A stretch of 64,000 nucleotides of DNA from Bacteroidota bacterium (lineage in GTDB: Bacteria > Bacteroidota > Bacteroidia > Flavobacteriales > Weeksellaceae). The stretch spans positions 1 through 64,000 of the forward strand of contig JAFAGO010000052.1 of the NCBI GenBank assembly GCA_023422635.1. The letters are read 5' to 3'. The position numbers and the translations under genes were made by a program. Below are positions 26,464 through 36,675 of this stretch, piece after piece. The notes beneath the pieces are model-generated. The model was not told the DNA's origin, did not search any database, and saw only the letters and a list, made by a program, of their open reading frames with translations. Positions within the stretch are counted from its first letter, which is position 1, and each line of letters begins with the position of its first letter.

Positions 26464-28101
26464 TTATCTATTTTGGTAAATCACGTAATAATTAGCATCG
26501 AATTCTACGGCCGAATCGCTTTCTAAAGTTATTTTTTGAATTTGATGGGATGGTGTGATGGTGTATGTTTTTCCCGCGCTTTTCATTCGAATGGGAAGAT
26601 GAAAGTTTGCAACTGTTTTCGTCCATTGATATTCAAGCTGATTTCCTTTTTGTTGATATACAAGTACGGGAATATCGGTTGTTCTTAAATATTGATCAAA
26701 TACGGTTGAAAAGTCAATTCCCGATTTTTCGGAAATGTAGCTTTCTATTTGCGCACCAGTAACGGTTTGATGGTAAAAATCGGTATTCATTCCACGCAAA
26801 ATTCTTCTGAAAGTTTCATCATTGTTAATAACTTGGCGAATCGTGTGAATCATATTCGCTCCTTTAGGATACATATCCGCGCTTCCTTCGTTACGAATAC
26901 CATATTTACCAATAATTGGTGAATCGTTGGAAATGTTTTTCCGAAGGCCGATGGCGTAAGTGTTACCATTTTCTTTCCCAATAAAATCATTAACGAACAG
27001 CACTTCGGAATAGGTTGTAAAACTCTCATGAACCCACATGTCTGCTTGATCTTTTGCCGTAATATTATTTGCAAACCATTCGTGTCCCGATTCATGAACG
27101 ATAATATAATCCCAACTTAAACCATTTCCCGTTCCCGATAAATCTCGGCCTAAATAGCCGTTTAAATAGTGATTTCCGTAGGCAACGTTACTTTGATGTT
27201 CCATCCCAAGATAAGGCGTTTCAACAAGTTTATACGAATCTTCATAGAACGGATATGCGCCAAACCAATGTTCAAAAGCTTTCAGCATTGGTTGTACTGT
27301 TTTAGGGAAGTGATGTTTTGCTTTCTCCAAATTTTCTTCCAAAACCCAATAATCAAGTTTTAAATTCCCTTTTTCTCCGTTATAGGAATCTTTGAAATTA
27401 ATGAGTTTCCCAATCGTGGGCACAATGGAGTAATCGTTTATCGGATTTTTAACTTCCCAAGTATAGATTTTTTTTCCATTTTTTTGCGTGGTGTTGATCA
27501 ACTTTCCATTTCCAACGCCCACCAAATCTTTTGGAGTAATAATTTTCATTACAATTCCTTCATCGGGTTCATCGCTCCAAATATCTTTTATAGGAAGCCA
27601 AAGCGATGCGCCTTCACCTTCTTGGGCAACGCTTATCCAAGGGTTTCCGTTTTGATCTTTTGTAAAAACCCAACCTCCATCCCAAGGTGCATTTTTCGCT
27701 ATTTTGGGATGACCTGAAAATTGAATTGTAAAGGTTTCATTATCGCCCTTTTTATATGTTTTTTTAGAAGTGATGAATATAAAATCGCCTTCGCGTTTGG
27801 CAGAAAGTTGTGCATCTTTATTCAGTAATTTAAATTCCATCGGTTGATATAAATCAATTTGAAAGATGGGATTTTTAACTTCTTTTGTAATTTCTAATTT
27901 GATGGTATTAATTCCGGAAACCGATTTCTCTTCAAATTGAGGTTCAACAGAAAGCTCGTATTTTTTTACATCCCAAAAATTACGAAATTCTGTATTAGAT
28001 CCTTTTAAACTATCTGATTGGGAAACTGTTGCTTTTGGGAATAATTGCGCAAAAGCAAATACAGCGTTAAAAACAAATAAGAAAGCGATTATTTTTTTCA
28101 T
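26464..28101 (-). CDS. M1-family metallopeptidase
   Basis: A 545-residue zinc aminopeptidase-like enzyme with a signal peptide (ending FAQ), so it is exported. The zinc site is intact: HESGH (His336, Glu337, His340) followed 19 residues later by Glu359 in MWVHESF. The substrate-binding region reads YLGMEHQSNVAYG where classical M1 enzymes have GAMEN. At 545 residues it is shorter than PepN because the C-terminal helical domain is absent. It lies downstream of tatC on the same strand, 53 bp apart. It contrasts with the degenerate M1-like domain at 14829-17648. Confidence 0.92.
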   Translation of the reverse strand: MKKIIAFLFVFNAVFAFAQLFPKATVSQSDSLKGSNTEFRNFWDVKKYELSVEPQFEEKSVSGINTIKLEITKEVKNPIFQIDLYQPMEFKLLNKDAQLSAKREGDFIFITSKKTYKKGDNETFTIQFSGHPKIAKNAPWDGGWVFTKDQNGNPWISVAQEGEGASLWLPIKDIWSDEPDEGIVMKIITPKDLVGVGNGKLINTTQKNGKKIYTWEVKNPINDYSIVPTIGKLINFKDSYNGEKGNLKLDYWVLEENLEKAKHHFPKTVQPMLKAFEHWFGAYPFYEDSYKLVETPYLGMEHQSNVAYGNHYLNGYLGRDLSGTGNGLSWDYIIVHESGHEWFANNITAKDQADMWVHESFTTYSEVLFVNDFIGKENGNTYAIGLRKNISNDSPIIGKYGIRNEGSADMYPKGANMIHTIRQVINNDETFRRILRGMNTDFYHQTVTGAQIESYISEKSGIDFSTVFDQYLRTTDIPVLVYQQKGNQLEYQWTKTVANFHLPIRMKSAGKTYTITPSHQIQKITLESDSAVEFDANYYVIYQNR

Positions 28102-28154
28102 CTGAATAAAAATTTAAGATGATGATACTGTTTAATTTTTACAAAATCTGCAAT

Positions 28155-28976
28155 TTATTTTTGAACCGTTTTGTTCTCGTTTTTCAACATTCGTTTGTAA
28201 ATTCTAGCCGACATCATAATGCTGAATTCATATAGAATAATCAGTGGGAAAGCGGCTGCAAGCATGCTCATTACGTCTGCTGGGGTAACCACTGCGGCGA
28301 CAACCATAATCAGTACAATAGCGTGTCTTCGGTACGTTTTTAAAAATTGAGGTGTTAAAATTCCAATCATGGTTAAATAATACACCAAAACTGGAAAAAG
28401 AAATAAAACGCCCATTCCTAAAACCACCTGCAAGAACAATGTGGTATAATCTGATAAATCGAAAAGTTGCGTTATCGAGTCGGAAATGTTAAATAAAAGT
28501 CCAAAATTGATTGCAAAAGGAAGGATAAGGAAATAACCAACTAATATTCCGGTAAGAAAGAGAATCCACACGAAATTGATGAAAAATACAGAGTTTTTCT
28601 TTTCATTTGGGTGAAGCGCCGGACTGATAAATCGCCATAATTCGTAAATAATGTAAGGAAAAGCCAAAACAATACCGCCGAAAATTGCCACCGCCATCAT
28701 TACATTAAATTGTTGAAAAAGCTTTTTCTGCTGAACAGCAAAATTATCGGGCAAAGTAAAGCTGTCGTGTCCAAGCCATTCTTCTGAGAAATGATTGACA
28801 ATTCTAAAGGTTAAAAAATCGTTTTTGGTGGGTGCAAAAAAGATGTGATCCATAATCCAATTGATGTTAAATCCCACAATTAAAGCGCCGATTACAATGG
28901 CGAGAATACAGCGGATCAGGTGTCCGCGAAGTTCCCCAATGTGGCTCCAAAACGACATTTCTTTTTCTTCACTCAT
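28155..28976 (-). CDS. tatC: Sec-independent protein translocase TatC
   Basis: A 273-residue core subunit of the twin-arginine translocase, which binds signal peptides of folded substrates. The N-terminal motif FWSHIGELRGHLIR contains the conserved Glu-Leu-Arg, and six membrane helices are recognisable, including FPYIIYELWRFISPALHPNEKK in the first periplasmic region. A longer insert after TM1 (FFAPTKNDFLTFRIVNH to FNVMM) is common in Bacteroidota. It follows the KdsD-like gene by 55 bp on the same strand. TatA is not in this window. Confidence 0.95.
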   Translation of the reverse strand: MSEEKEMSFWSHIGELRGHLIRCILAIVIGALIVGFNINWIMDHIFFAPTKNDFLTFRIVNHFSEEWLGHDSFTLPDNFAVQQKKLFQQFNVMMAVAIFGGIVLAFPYIIYELWRFISPALHPNEKKNSVFFINFVWILFLTGILVGYFLILPFAINFGLLFNISDSITQLFDLSDYTTLFLQVVLGMGVLFLFPVLVYYLTMIGILTPQFLKTYRRHAIVLIMVVAAVVTPADVMSMLAAAFPLIILYEFSIMMSARIYKRMLKNENKTVQK

Positions 28977-29031
28977 ACTTTATTAGAATATTTTTTTTAG
29001 ATTTTTTTAATTCTTCTTCTTCTACAGATTG

Positions 29032-29991
29032 TTAGTTGATGCCTTCGTCCAAAAGTCGGTGCAAATCGATAATTCCGTAGTAATTTCCGTTTTCAGTTAC
29101 TATAAGTTGCCCGATATTATTGGTTTTCAAAATCTTCATTGCTTCTTTTGCTAATGCATCTTTTTCTATTGATTTTGGATTTTTGCTCATAATTTCTTGT
29201 GCAGAAATTTTGGTAACATCTTCATCGTTCATCAACATTCTTCTTAAATCACCATCCGTAATAACACCTAAAATTGTATTATTTTGGGTAACAACGGTAA
29301 TTCCGTGGGTGGAGGAGCTTACGGAAATAATAATATCTTTAATTCCAGATTCGGGATGAATTTCTGGTTTTTGAGAAGATAAAAACTGCTCTACTTTTGC
29401 GGTGAGATTTTTACCTAAACTTCCTCCAGGATGAAATTTTGCAAAATCGGTTGCTTTAAAATTTTTAATTTCCATTAAACAAACCGCTAAAGCATCTCCT
29501 AAAGCCATTTGCACTGTTGTGGAAGAAGTTGGCGCAAGTTTTATCGGGCATGCTTCTTTTTCTACAAAGGTATTCAGCACAATATCCGAACCTTCTGCGA
29601 GCTTACTTTTTAGATTGCCCGTCATCCCGATTAATGCTGAGGAATACGCTTTTAAAAAAGGAATTAAACTAACGATTTCTGGTGAATTTCCAGAATTTGA
29701 AATGCATAAAACAACATCTTGTTTCTGAATTAAACCTAAATCGCCGTGGATGGCCTCGGAGGCGTGTAAAAATTGCGATGGCGTTCCGGTAGAATTTAAT
29801 GTGGCTACCATTTTATTGGCCACGTGCGCCGATTTACCAATTCCCACAACAATTAATTTGCCTTTTGTCGAATTAATGGTTTCTACAGCTTTCAAAAAAC
29901 TGTCGTTTAATCTGTTTTTTAAATTTTCAAGTTCAGAAATTTCGATTTCGATAGAATTTCGTGCTAGAGAAAGTATTTCGGAGGGCTTCAT
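29032..29991 (-). CDS. kdsD: KpsF/GutQ-type sugar-phosphate isomerase (arabinose-5-phosphate isomerase)
   Basis: A 319-residue enzyme converting ribulose 5-phosphate to arabinose 5-phosphate, the first step towards Kdo for lipopolysaccharide. An N-terminal SIS domain contains VVGIGKSAHVANKM, STGTPSQFLHASEAIHGDLG and PTSSTTVQMALGDALAV. Two C-terminal CBS domains follow (HGITVVTQNNTILGVITDGDLRR and IGQLIVTENGNYYGIIDLHRLLD). Domain order and size match the family. It is divergent from recQ with ~105 bp between. Confidence 0.92.
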   Translation of the reverse strand: MKPSEILSLARNSIEIEISELENLKNRLNDSFLKAVETINSTKGKLIVVGIGKSAHVANKMVATLNSTGTPSQFLHASEAIHGDLGLIQKQDVVLCISNSGNSPEIVSLIPFLKAYSSALIGMTGNLKSKLAEGSDIVLNTFVEKEACPIKLAPTSSTTVQMALGDALAVCLMEIKNFKATDFAKFHPGGSLGKNLTAKVEQFLSSQKPEIHPESGIKDIIISVSSSTHGITVVTQNNTILGVITDGDLRRMLMNDEDVTKISAQEIMSKNPKSIEKDALAKEAMKILKTNNIGQLIVTENGNYYGIIDLHRLLDEGIN

Positions 29992-30058
29992 TTTAAATCC
30001 GTAATTATTTTATAAAGAGGTTTCACCAAAATTATTTTTTTTTACACTTTTATTTATT

Positions 30059-30066
30059 TAACTTTG
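30059..30066 (+). promoter_or_regulatory. -7 promoter element of recQ
   Basis: TAACTTTG fits TAnnTTTG and lies 31 bp upstream of the recQ ATG, in the divergent region shared with the isomerase gene. Confidence 0.4.
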
Positions 30067-30097
30067 GGTAAGATGCAAATTTAGCAAACAAATTTAG

Positions 30098-32302
30098 ATG
30101 AAGACAAAAAGTATCGACTTATCCAAAGAACTGAAGAAGTTTTTCGGCTTTTCCCAATTCAAGGGGCAGCAGGAAAAGATTATTCATACCTTGTTGGAAG
30201 GTCAAGATGTATTTGTATTGATGCCGACGGGAGGTGGGAAATCACTATGCTATCAGCTTCCTGCATTGATTTCCGAGGGAACAGCAATTGTTGTTTCGCC
30301 GCTAATCGCCTTAATGAAAAATCAGGTTGATGCCGTAAACGGAATTTCTTCGGATGAAGGCACCGCGCACGTTTTAAATTCTTCACTCAATAAAGCACAA
30401 ACCAAACAGGTTTTTGATGATATTAGAAGTGGCCGCACAAAACTATTGTATGTAGCACCCGAAAGTTTAATTAAAGAAGAATACCTTGAATTTTTAAAAG
30501 AAGTAAAAATTTCTTTTGTAGCGATTGATGAAGCGCACTGTATTTCCGAATGGGGACACGATTTTCGTCCGGAATACCGTAATTTAAAACTCATCATCAA
30601 CAAAATCGCAAACGTTCCAATTATTGCACTTACTGCCACCGCTACGCCTAAAGTTCAGGATGATATTCAAAAAACTTTAGGGATGAACAATGCGCAAGTG
30701 TTTAAAGAAAGTTTTAATCGCCCAAATTTATTTTACGAAGTACGCCCGAAAGTTAATATTGATAAAGAAATTGTAAAATTCATCAATCAAAATAAAGGGA
30801 AATCGGGAATTGTATATTGCTTAAGCAGAAGAAAAGTGGAAGAGTTTGCACAACTTCTGCAAGTAAACGGAATTGATGCTTTGCCGTACCACGCTGGGCT
30901 CGATCAAAAAACAAGAATTGCCAATCAAGATAAATTCTTAATGGAAGAATGCGATGTAATTGTCGCCACGATTGCATTTGGAATGGGAATCGATAAACCC
31001 GATGTGCGTTTCGTAATTCATTATGATATTCCAAAATCGTTGGAAAGCTATTATCAAGAAACGGGTAGAGCAGGGCGAGATGGAGGAGAAGGCCATTGCA
31101 TTGCATTTTACGATCCGAAAGATATTGAAAAGTTGGAGAAATTTTTAGCTCAAAAGCCCCTTTCCGAAAAAGAAATTGGTCTGCAACTTTTAAATGAGGT
31201 CGTAGGTTATGCAGAAACGTGCATGAGCAGAAGGCAATATTTATTGTATTATTTTGGTGAGCAGTTTGATCCTGTGGAAGGTGCTGGTGCAAAAATGGAC
31301 GATAATTCTTTACATCCGCCAAAGCTTAAGGATGCGACCAAAGATTTAAAATTAGTACTGGATGTTGCTAAAAAATTAGAAGAGAAATTCCGTACGAAAG
31401 ACCTTATTAATATTATTGTTGGCAAGGAAAGTCCAGTAACAAAATCCTATAAGCTGGAAACCCATAAACTTTTCGGTATCGGTAAAAATGAAACCGATAA
31501 TTATTGGAAATCGATTATTCGACAAGCAACCGTTCAAAATTACCTTCAAAAAGATATTGAAACGTATGGTGTTTTAAAACTTACCGATAAAGGGAATGAA
31601 ACTCTTGAAGGAAAACGTAGCGATGAATTTTTAATTGCCGAAGACCGCGAATACGATTTGAATCAAACAAAGTCGGAAGCCGATAGCGTACAAGTACAAA
31701 GTGGCGGCGGCATGGATCAAACTTTATTTGCCCAGTTAAAAGAGCTTCGTAAAAAAGTGGCTAAAAAAATGGGCATTCCTCCGTACACTGTTTTTATGGA
31801 TCCAAGTTTGGAGGATATGACGGTGCAATATCCTGTTTCTGTTGAAGAAATAGCTAAAATTTATGGCGTTGGAGAAGGTAAAGCGCGGAAGTACGGAAAA
31901 GAATTTGCCGATTTTATTAAAAACTATGTGGAAGAAAACAATATCGAGCGTACGCAAGATATGGTTTTGAAACAAGTCGCAAATAAATCGTCGCACAAAG
32001 TTTTTATCATTCAAAGTACCGATAAAAAATTGGATTTTGAAGATATTGCAAAAGGTAAAAATTTAACGATGGATGAACTTTTGAAAGAAATGGAATCCAT
32101 TGTTTATCAAGGTACAAAACTCAATGTAAATTATTATATTGATGATAATTTTGATGAAGATATGGTTGAAGAATTTATGGAATTTATGACGGAATCTGAA
32201 AGCGATAGCATGAAGGTTCTTACGGATGAATTTGGTGATGATCTTAGCGATGAAGAAATCAGAATGCTTCGTATTAAATTTATTAGCGATGTAGCGAATT
32301 AA
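30098..32302 (+). CDS. recQ: ATP-dependent DNA helicase RecQ
   Basis: A 734-residue superfamily 2 3'-5' helicase acting in recombination and repair. Visible parts: Walker A (MPTGGGKSLCYQLP), DEAH box (IDEAHCISEWGHDFRPEY), motif III TATATPK, motif VI QETGRAGRDG, then the RQC zinc/winged-helix region and a C-terminal HRDC domain (LFAQLKELRKKVAKKMGIPPYTVF). A further ~100-residue acidic tail is present. The zinc site is incomplete by eye: CMSRRQYLLYYFGE keeps one Cys, but the usual downstream C-x2-C-x2-C cluster is replaced by FDPVEGAGAK. A terminator follows. Confidence 0.94.
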   Translation: MKTKSIDLSKELKKFFGFSQFKGQQEKIIHTLLEGQDVFVLMPTGGGKSLCYQLPALISEGTAIVVSPLIALMKNQVDAVNGISSDEGTAHVLNSSLNKAQTKQVFDDIRSGRTKLLYVAPESLIKEEYLEFLKEVKISFVAIDEAHCISEWGHDFRPEYRNLKLIINKIANVPIIALTATATPKVQDDIQKTLGMNNAQVFKESFNRPNLFYEVRPKVNIDKEIVKFINQNKGKSGIVYCLSRRKVEEFAQLLQVNGIDALPYHAGLDQKTRIANQDKFLMEECDVIVATIAFGMGIDKPDVRFVIHYDIPKSLESYYQETGRAGRDGGEGHCIAFYDPKDIEKLEKFLAQKPLSEKEIGLQLLNEVVGYAETCMSRRQYLLYYFGEQFDPVEGAGAKMDDNSLHPPKLKDATKDLKLVLDVAKKLEEKFRTKDLINIIVGKESPVTKSYKLETHKLFGIGKNETDNYWKSIIRQATVQNYLQKDIETYGVLKLTDKGNETLEGKRSDEFLIAEDREYDLNQTKSEADSVQVQSGGGMDQTLFAQLKELRKKVAKKMGIPPYTVFMDPSLEDMTVQYPVSVEEIAKIYGVGEGKARKYGKEFADFIKNYVEENNIERTQDMVLKQVANKSSHKVFIIQSTDKKLDFEDIAKGKNLTMDELLKEMESIVYQGTKLNVNYYIDDNFDEDMVEEFMEFMTESESDSMKVLTDEFGDDLSDEEIRMLRIKFISDVAN

Positions 32303-32329
32303 AACTCATTTCATCAATTTGAAATAAAG

Positions 32330-32358
32330 GCGGCCTCCATTGTTGGGCTGCTTTTTTT
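32330..32358 (+). terminator. Intrinsic terminator after recQ
   Basis: Stem GCGGCC / GGCTGC (one G-T wobble) with a 10-nt loop, followed by seven T. Confidence 0.75.
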
Positions 32359-32369
32359 GTGGATATAAA

Positions 32370-32400
32370 AAGCCCCGAACTACACTGTAATTCGGGACTT
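32370..32400 (-). terminator. Terminator hairpin at the end of the decayed T9SS gene
   Basis: AAGCCCCGAA / TTCGGGACTT form a 10-bp stem with one mismatch. On the minus strand it is followed by CTTTTTAT. It is the leftover terminator of the pseudogene to its right and may also back up the recQ terminator. Confidence 0.7.
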
Positions 32401-32460
32401 CTTTTGAAAAAAGGAATATTAAAAATCGATCTTTTTTATAAAAAATAGGAAGACGTTTTT

Positions 32461-35400
32461 TTACTCTTTGATGATTTTGAATGTTTCGATGCTACCATCT
32501 TCTAAAAGTGCTTTTACCACATAAACTCCTTTCAGTAAGTGTTGTGTGTTTACTTTTCCACCAATTAATTTGGCTTGTTTCACTTTTTGTCCAGCAACAT
32601 TGAAAATTTCAACACTTGTAATTTTCTTGTTAGAAACGATGTTTAAATCATCTTTAACAGGATTCGGGTAGTAGGCAAATGTAGAATTGGCAGTTTCGCT
32701 TGCCGCAAGACTTTCTGTACAGTTACCTAAGATTTTGTACACGAAATCACTGTTTGTTGGGCTGTACGTCCATCCACTTCCACTATTCATCGCACTTGGT
32801 AGTCCAAGAACATTTTGAGTTGTGGATTCTAACGCCACGGCGTCTGTAATAATTTCTAGCCAATATTTACCTTGTGTTAGGGTAATTGGTTGGTCTAATT
32901 GAACGGTGTATTCATGACCGAAATATCCAGTTCCTTCCCAACTTAAAGTGCTAATATCATCTATGATTGTTCCGTTTACTGAACTGATTTCATCACCTGG
33001 AAAACCGTGATTGTCTGTATATAATTTGAATGCGTACGAAGTTGAATAATTTACAGTTGTCGATTTTATGTGCGAGAAGGAGAATTGTTTTCCTTCAGCT
33101 ACATCAATATCAATTGCGAGTTGTGTTCCGGAAGTGTAATACCCTTCTTCGTGTTGGTTGCCATTCACTTCTTGCATACAATTATTAGGATTAATCACCG
33201 TGATTTCAATGTCGTCAAAAGATGAACTTTGATTGTCTGTCGCACGAACGGTCGCTATACCTTCTTGTAGTCCAGTAAGTAAACCATTTTCGTTTACGGA
33301 AACGAGTTCAGATCCTTTTATGATACTCCAATTTACATTGTTGCTAAGTGCTCCTTGTACAAACGCTTGAAGCTGCAAGGTTTCATTCATCATCACTGTT
33401 TCATCTTGTCCGGCAATTGGGCGAACTTTAACTTCCATTGGTGTACAATTTCCGGTTAATTCAAAAACGGCATCAATTCCACCATCACCAAGCGGAACCT
33501 ATCCGTGACCATCCCAACGATCAATTTGGTAATCGCCACCAATGGTTCCGTAAACCGTAATATCCCAATAAATTTCAGCGTTATCTTCGGTACTTACCAT
33601 TGGTTGCATTCAATAGGTGCCTTCTGTGAAGTTGATGGTTTCAGGAAGTTTAAGTTCGATTTCGTACTGATAAAGACCAAAACCAGAGTCCATAACGAAT
33701 TTTTGGGCAACTGGAGTAACGTTTTCTACGCTTTCGACTTCCTCGCCTGGCATATTTCCATTTTTATTTTTGAAGAATTTTAAATCGAATGAAGTTAGAG
33801 GTACATCCGCTGGGGAAATAACACTTAAGCGTACGGTTCCTAATTCGAAGTTTATACCGTCTGCCACCACAAAATCATCTGCACCTTTATTTCCGTATTT
33901 CGAAATGTCGTATCCTAATCCAAATTTCATGGTTTCGTGTCCTTGAGAGCATCCGTTTTCCCATACATTCACAATAATTTTATCGCTCAATACACCATCT
34001 TCGTGTTGCTTTTATTACCGCGATTCCTTCTGAAAGTCCAGTTACAAGTCCGTTTTCATTTACACTTACTACAGAATTTCCTTCTTCAACGGACCATGTT
34101 ACATATTGGTCAGCTTCTGCGGGTAATGTAGTTGCAAGAAGTTGTAAAGTGCCTCCAATTTGAAAGATATCGGCAAAAACATCATTCGCAGTTGTTACTT
34201 TTAAACTTTGTGGTTGAACTTCACTCTGCTGATTGGTAATTTCAATGGAAAATGTTGAGAAAATCGTAGCGTTTTCTGCAGATGCTGCTTTAACGGTTAC
34301 CGCGGCATTGGAAGTGATTGCGGTAACGAGACCATTTTGATCGATACTCGCAAAAGTTTCGCCTTCTGCAATGCTCCAAACTACATTTTGATTGGCTTCT
34401 GTAGGAAGTACATTTGCTTTCAGTTGTAAAGTACCATTATCAACTTTGATTTTTGGTTCTTCACCGCCTTCGGTAGAAATAATCACGTTTTCGGCAGCAG
34501 TTTTACCTAGATTTAGTTTTTTACAGAAAGTTTTCCTAAAGCACTGTCGGAAAAAGCGAGATAAAGATTTCCTTCGCTATCTACTTCTAAGGAGTTGAAA
34601 GTGCCTTCTCCCGTTGAAGCAAAGCCAGTTCCTGCCGGATTCCAACTGTTGTTTTCTTCATCATAAGCCAAAACATAATTTTTTAGGAAGTTATCGTTTT
34701 CCCAATTGCTGGCTGCTACATAAACAATATTATTAGCGCCAACTGCAATGCTGATGTGTTGCACTCTATCTTGGGAAAAGTTTTCTGCACCCAATTGCAT
34801 CCAAGAGGTTCCATCGTACTTTTTAACATTCAGTTTGTTGTCGCCTTGGGTTTTAGAAACATATGCAATGTATATATGATTGTTTTGGTCGATGGTGAGT
34901 GAGGAGTTGTAAAATTATGAAGTTGCTGCTTCTCCTAAATCTGCAACACCTCCAACAGGTTGCCATTGATCGTTGGTAGAAGCATTTTCGTCGTCCACAT
35001 AAACGTGTACAGCAGAATTAGTGTTGAAGCTTACGTACACTTTTCCGTCGCTCCCAGAAGCCATATCGATAAATGTTGGTACGCCACCTGCAATGCCAGT
35101 ATTTCCGACTTGAAGCCATGTACCATTCACTAATTTTTTTACGGTTCCTCCGTTTTCTCCATTAGAAGCGAATAGTACATCATTTGCCGAAAAAGTAGAA
35201 GTACTGTAATTGATTTGCTCATTGGTTACTTTTGGAAGTGCTGTCCATGTTCCATTTTGAAAGACTCTTGCTTCATGGCCGGAGTTAGGGTAACCTGCTT
35301 GATTTAAAAAATAGGGTGTTCCTTGCGAGCTCACTGAAAGTGAATTAAATAAGGTGTAATCGGAAGTCATCCCTTGTCCACCAACGTGTTCCCAATTGGT

Positions 35401-35613
35401 TCCGTTAAACTTTTGCACCGATCCCTTCATTACATCAAGATCATAATAGCCAACATATAAATTGTCGTTGGCATCGTTTTGTAATGTTAATCGTCCAACG
35501 CCTCCCGACGAAATTCCAGTTGAATTTCCGACCGGTTCCCAGACCTGTGCCTAGACCGTACTGCTGAATATACATCCGTACAGCAAAGCACAATAGAGTA
35601 GTGTTTTTCTCAT
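32461..35613 (-). pseudogene. Decayed T9SS surface protein (propeller-like repeats, Big_2 domains, type A sorting domain)
   Basis: One ancestral gene of about 1050 codons can be read from an ATG at 35613 to the stop at 32461, but it is broken. In-frame stops are TAG 35551-35553 (inside the signal peptide), TAA 34915-34917, TGA 33610-33612 and TAG 33499-33501. Frameshifts lie at the T6 run 34517-34522 (one base missing by reading) and near 34001-34006. The pieces join into a logical protein: signal peptide; ~350 residues of FNGTNWEHVGG-like repeats resembling a beta-propeller; several Big_2 Ig-like domains (VSVNENGLVTGLSEGIAVIKAT); two beta-sandwich segments; and a C-terminal type A sorting domain (VEIFNVAGQKVKQAKL, GVYVVKALLEDG). 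Neighbouring genes are intact, so local decay is more likely than poor sequence. Confidence 0.88.
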
Positions 35614-35773
35614 ACTTAAATACTGATAATATTAAATTAGAATAATTATAAATAACGATTTGCTACAAAAGTAGTATTCTCAATTAAATACCCAAGATAA
35701 AAGTACACACATTCCTTTACTTTACTTGAAATTTCAGCTACACATTACATACTCTATTTTGAAAATCAATTAC

Positions 35774-36606
35774 TTATGTATTTGCATTGAACCAAGTGTA
35801 AAGATCTGTTTCGGTGGGAATTTGTAGTTTTTTACGAATTCGATACTTTTTATTTTGCACCGTTCTGGTTTCGATATAGGTTAGTTTTGCAAGTTCTTTT
35901 GTTGAAAGATTGAGCTTTATAAGAGAACAAAATTCAATTTCTGTAATACTCAGTTGAGGGTTTATTTTCAAAAGCTTTTCTGAAAAGTGAGGGAATTTTT
36001 TTTCAAAAGTGAAAAGATAGGAAGCATCATTATTTTCTAAAAGCTGAAATAGAATACTATAATCTTCATTTGGAAGATGTTTTGTTTTATTTTTTCGTAC
36101 AAAAAAGATACTCGCAGTACCAGCAATCACGAGCAAACCAACCAATGCGTATTGCCAATTATTCTGTTTTTAACTGCGTCTAAATCCTGATTAACTACTT
36201 TTTGAAGAGAATTGTATTTGCTTTTTAAGTCTTTAATTTCGAGTTATTTCAGTTTGTTTTCACAGTAAATAATGCTGTCTTTTTTTCCTGTTTTCTGATA
36301 GAGTTCTATTAAAGAAGAGTAAATTTCTGGCAGGTTAAGATCAACACCGATTTTTTCGCTTACCTGAATTGCTTTTTTATAATTTTCTAGCGCTTTTGGA
36401 TATTCTTTAGAAGCCTTAAAAACCTTTCCTAACACATAATAATTCATCGTCATTGCTTTGTCTTCATCGTTGTTTTTTGGCTTTAAAGCAATTGATTTCA
36501 TTACAAAATATTTTGCTGAATCAAGATTGTTTAGGGAGATGCAATGTTGAAATAAAGAGTAATGAGAACGAATATTAAGCAGCGATACAACGGGTTTTTT
36601 ATCATT
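35774..36606 (-). pseudogene. Truncated TPR/LuxR-type HTH regulator
   Basis: Remnant of a Bacteroidota regulator with N-terminal TPRs, one membrane helix and a C-terminal LuxR-like HTH. The frame is open from 36606 without a start codon (VVSLLNIRSHYSLFQHC, then TPR LGKVFKASKEYPKALENYKKAI). It is interrupted by TAA 36244-36246, continues LEIKDLKSKYNSLQKVV, loses frame at the T5 run 36167-36171, and resumes WQYALVGLLVIAGTASIFFV as the membrane helix. The HTH part is complete (LSITEIEFCSLIKLNLSTKELAKLTYIETRTVQNKKYRIRKK, shown here only to locate it, residues ~75-115 of the last piece). The N-terminal TPR half has been lost. It lies directly upstream of the decayed surface protein and may once have controlled it. 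Confidence 0.82.
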
Positions 36607-36675
36607 TTAGCAGTTTAAGTTGGATAAAAATAGTAAATAAAAAATCTTTTTTGCACTTTTGTAGAAGTTGATTTA

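Noticed and set aside
34501..34530. Programmed ribosomal frameshift at the T6 (coding A6) run
   Set aside because: The same gene contains four other in-frame stops and a second frameshift, so decay explains it better than recoding.
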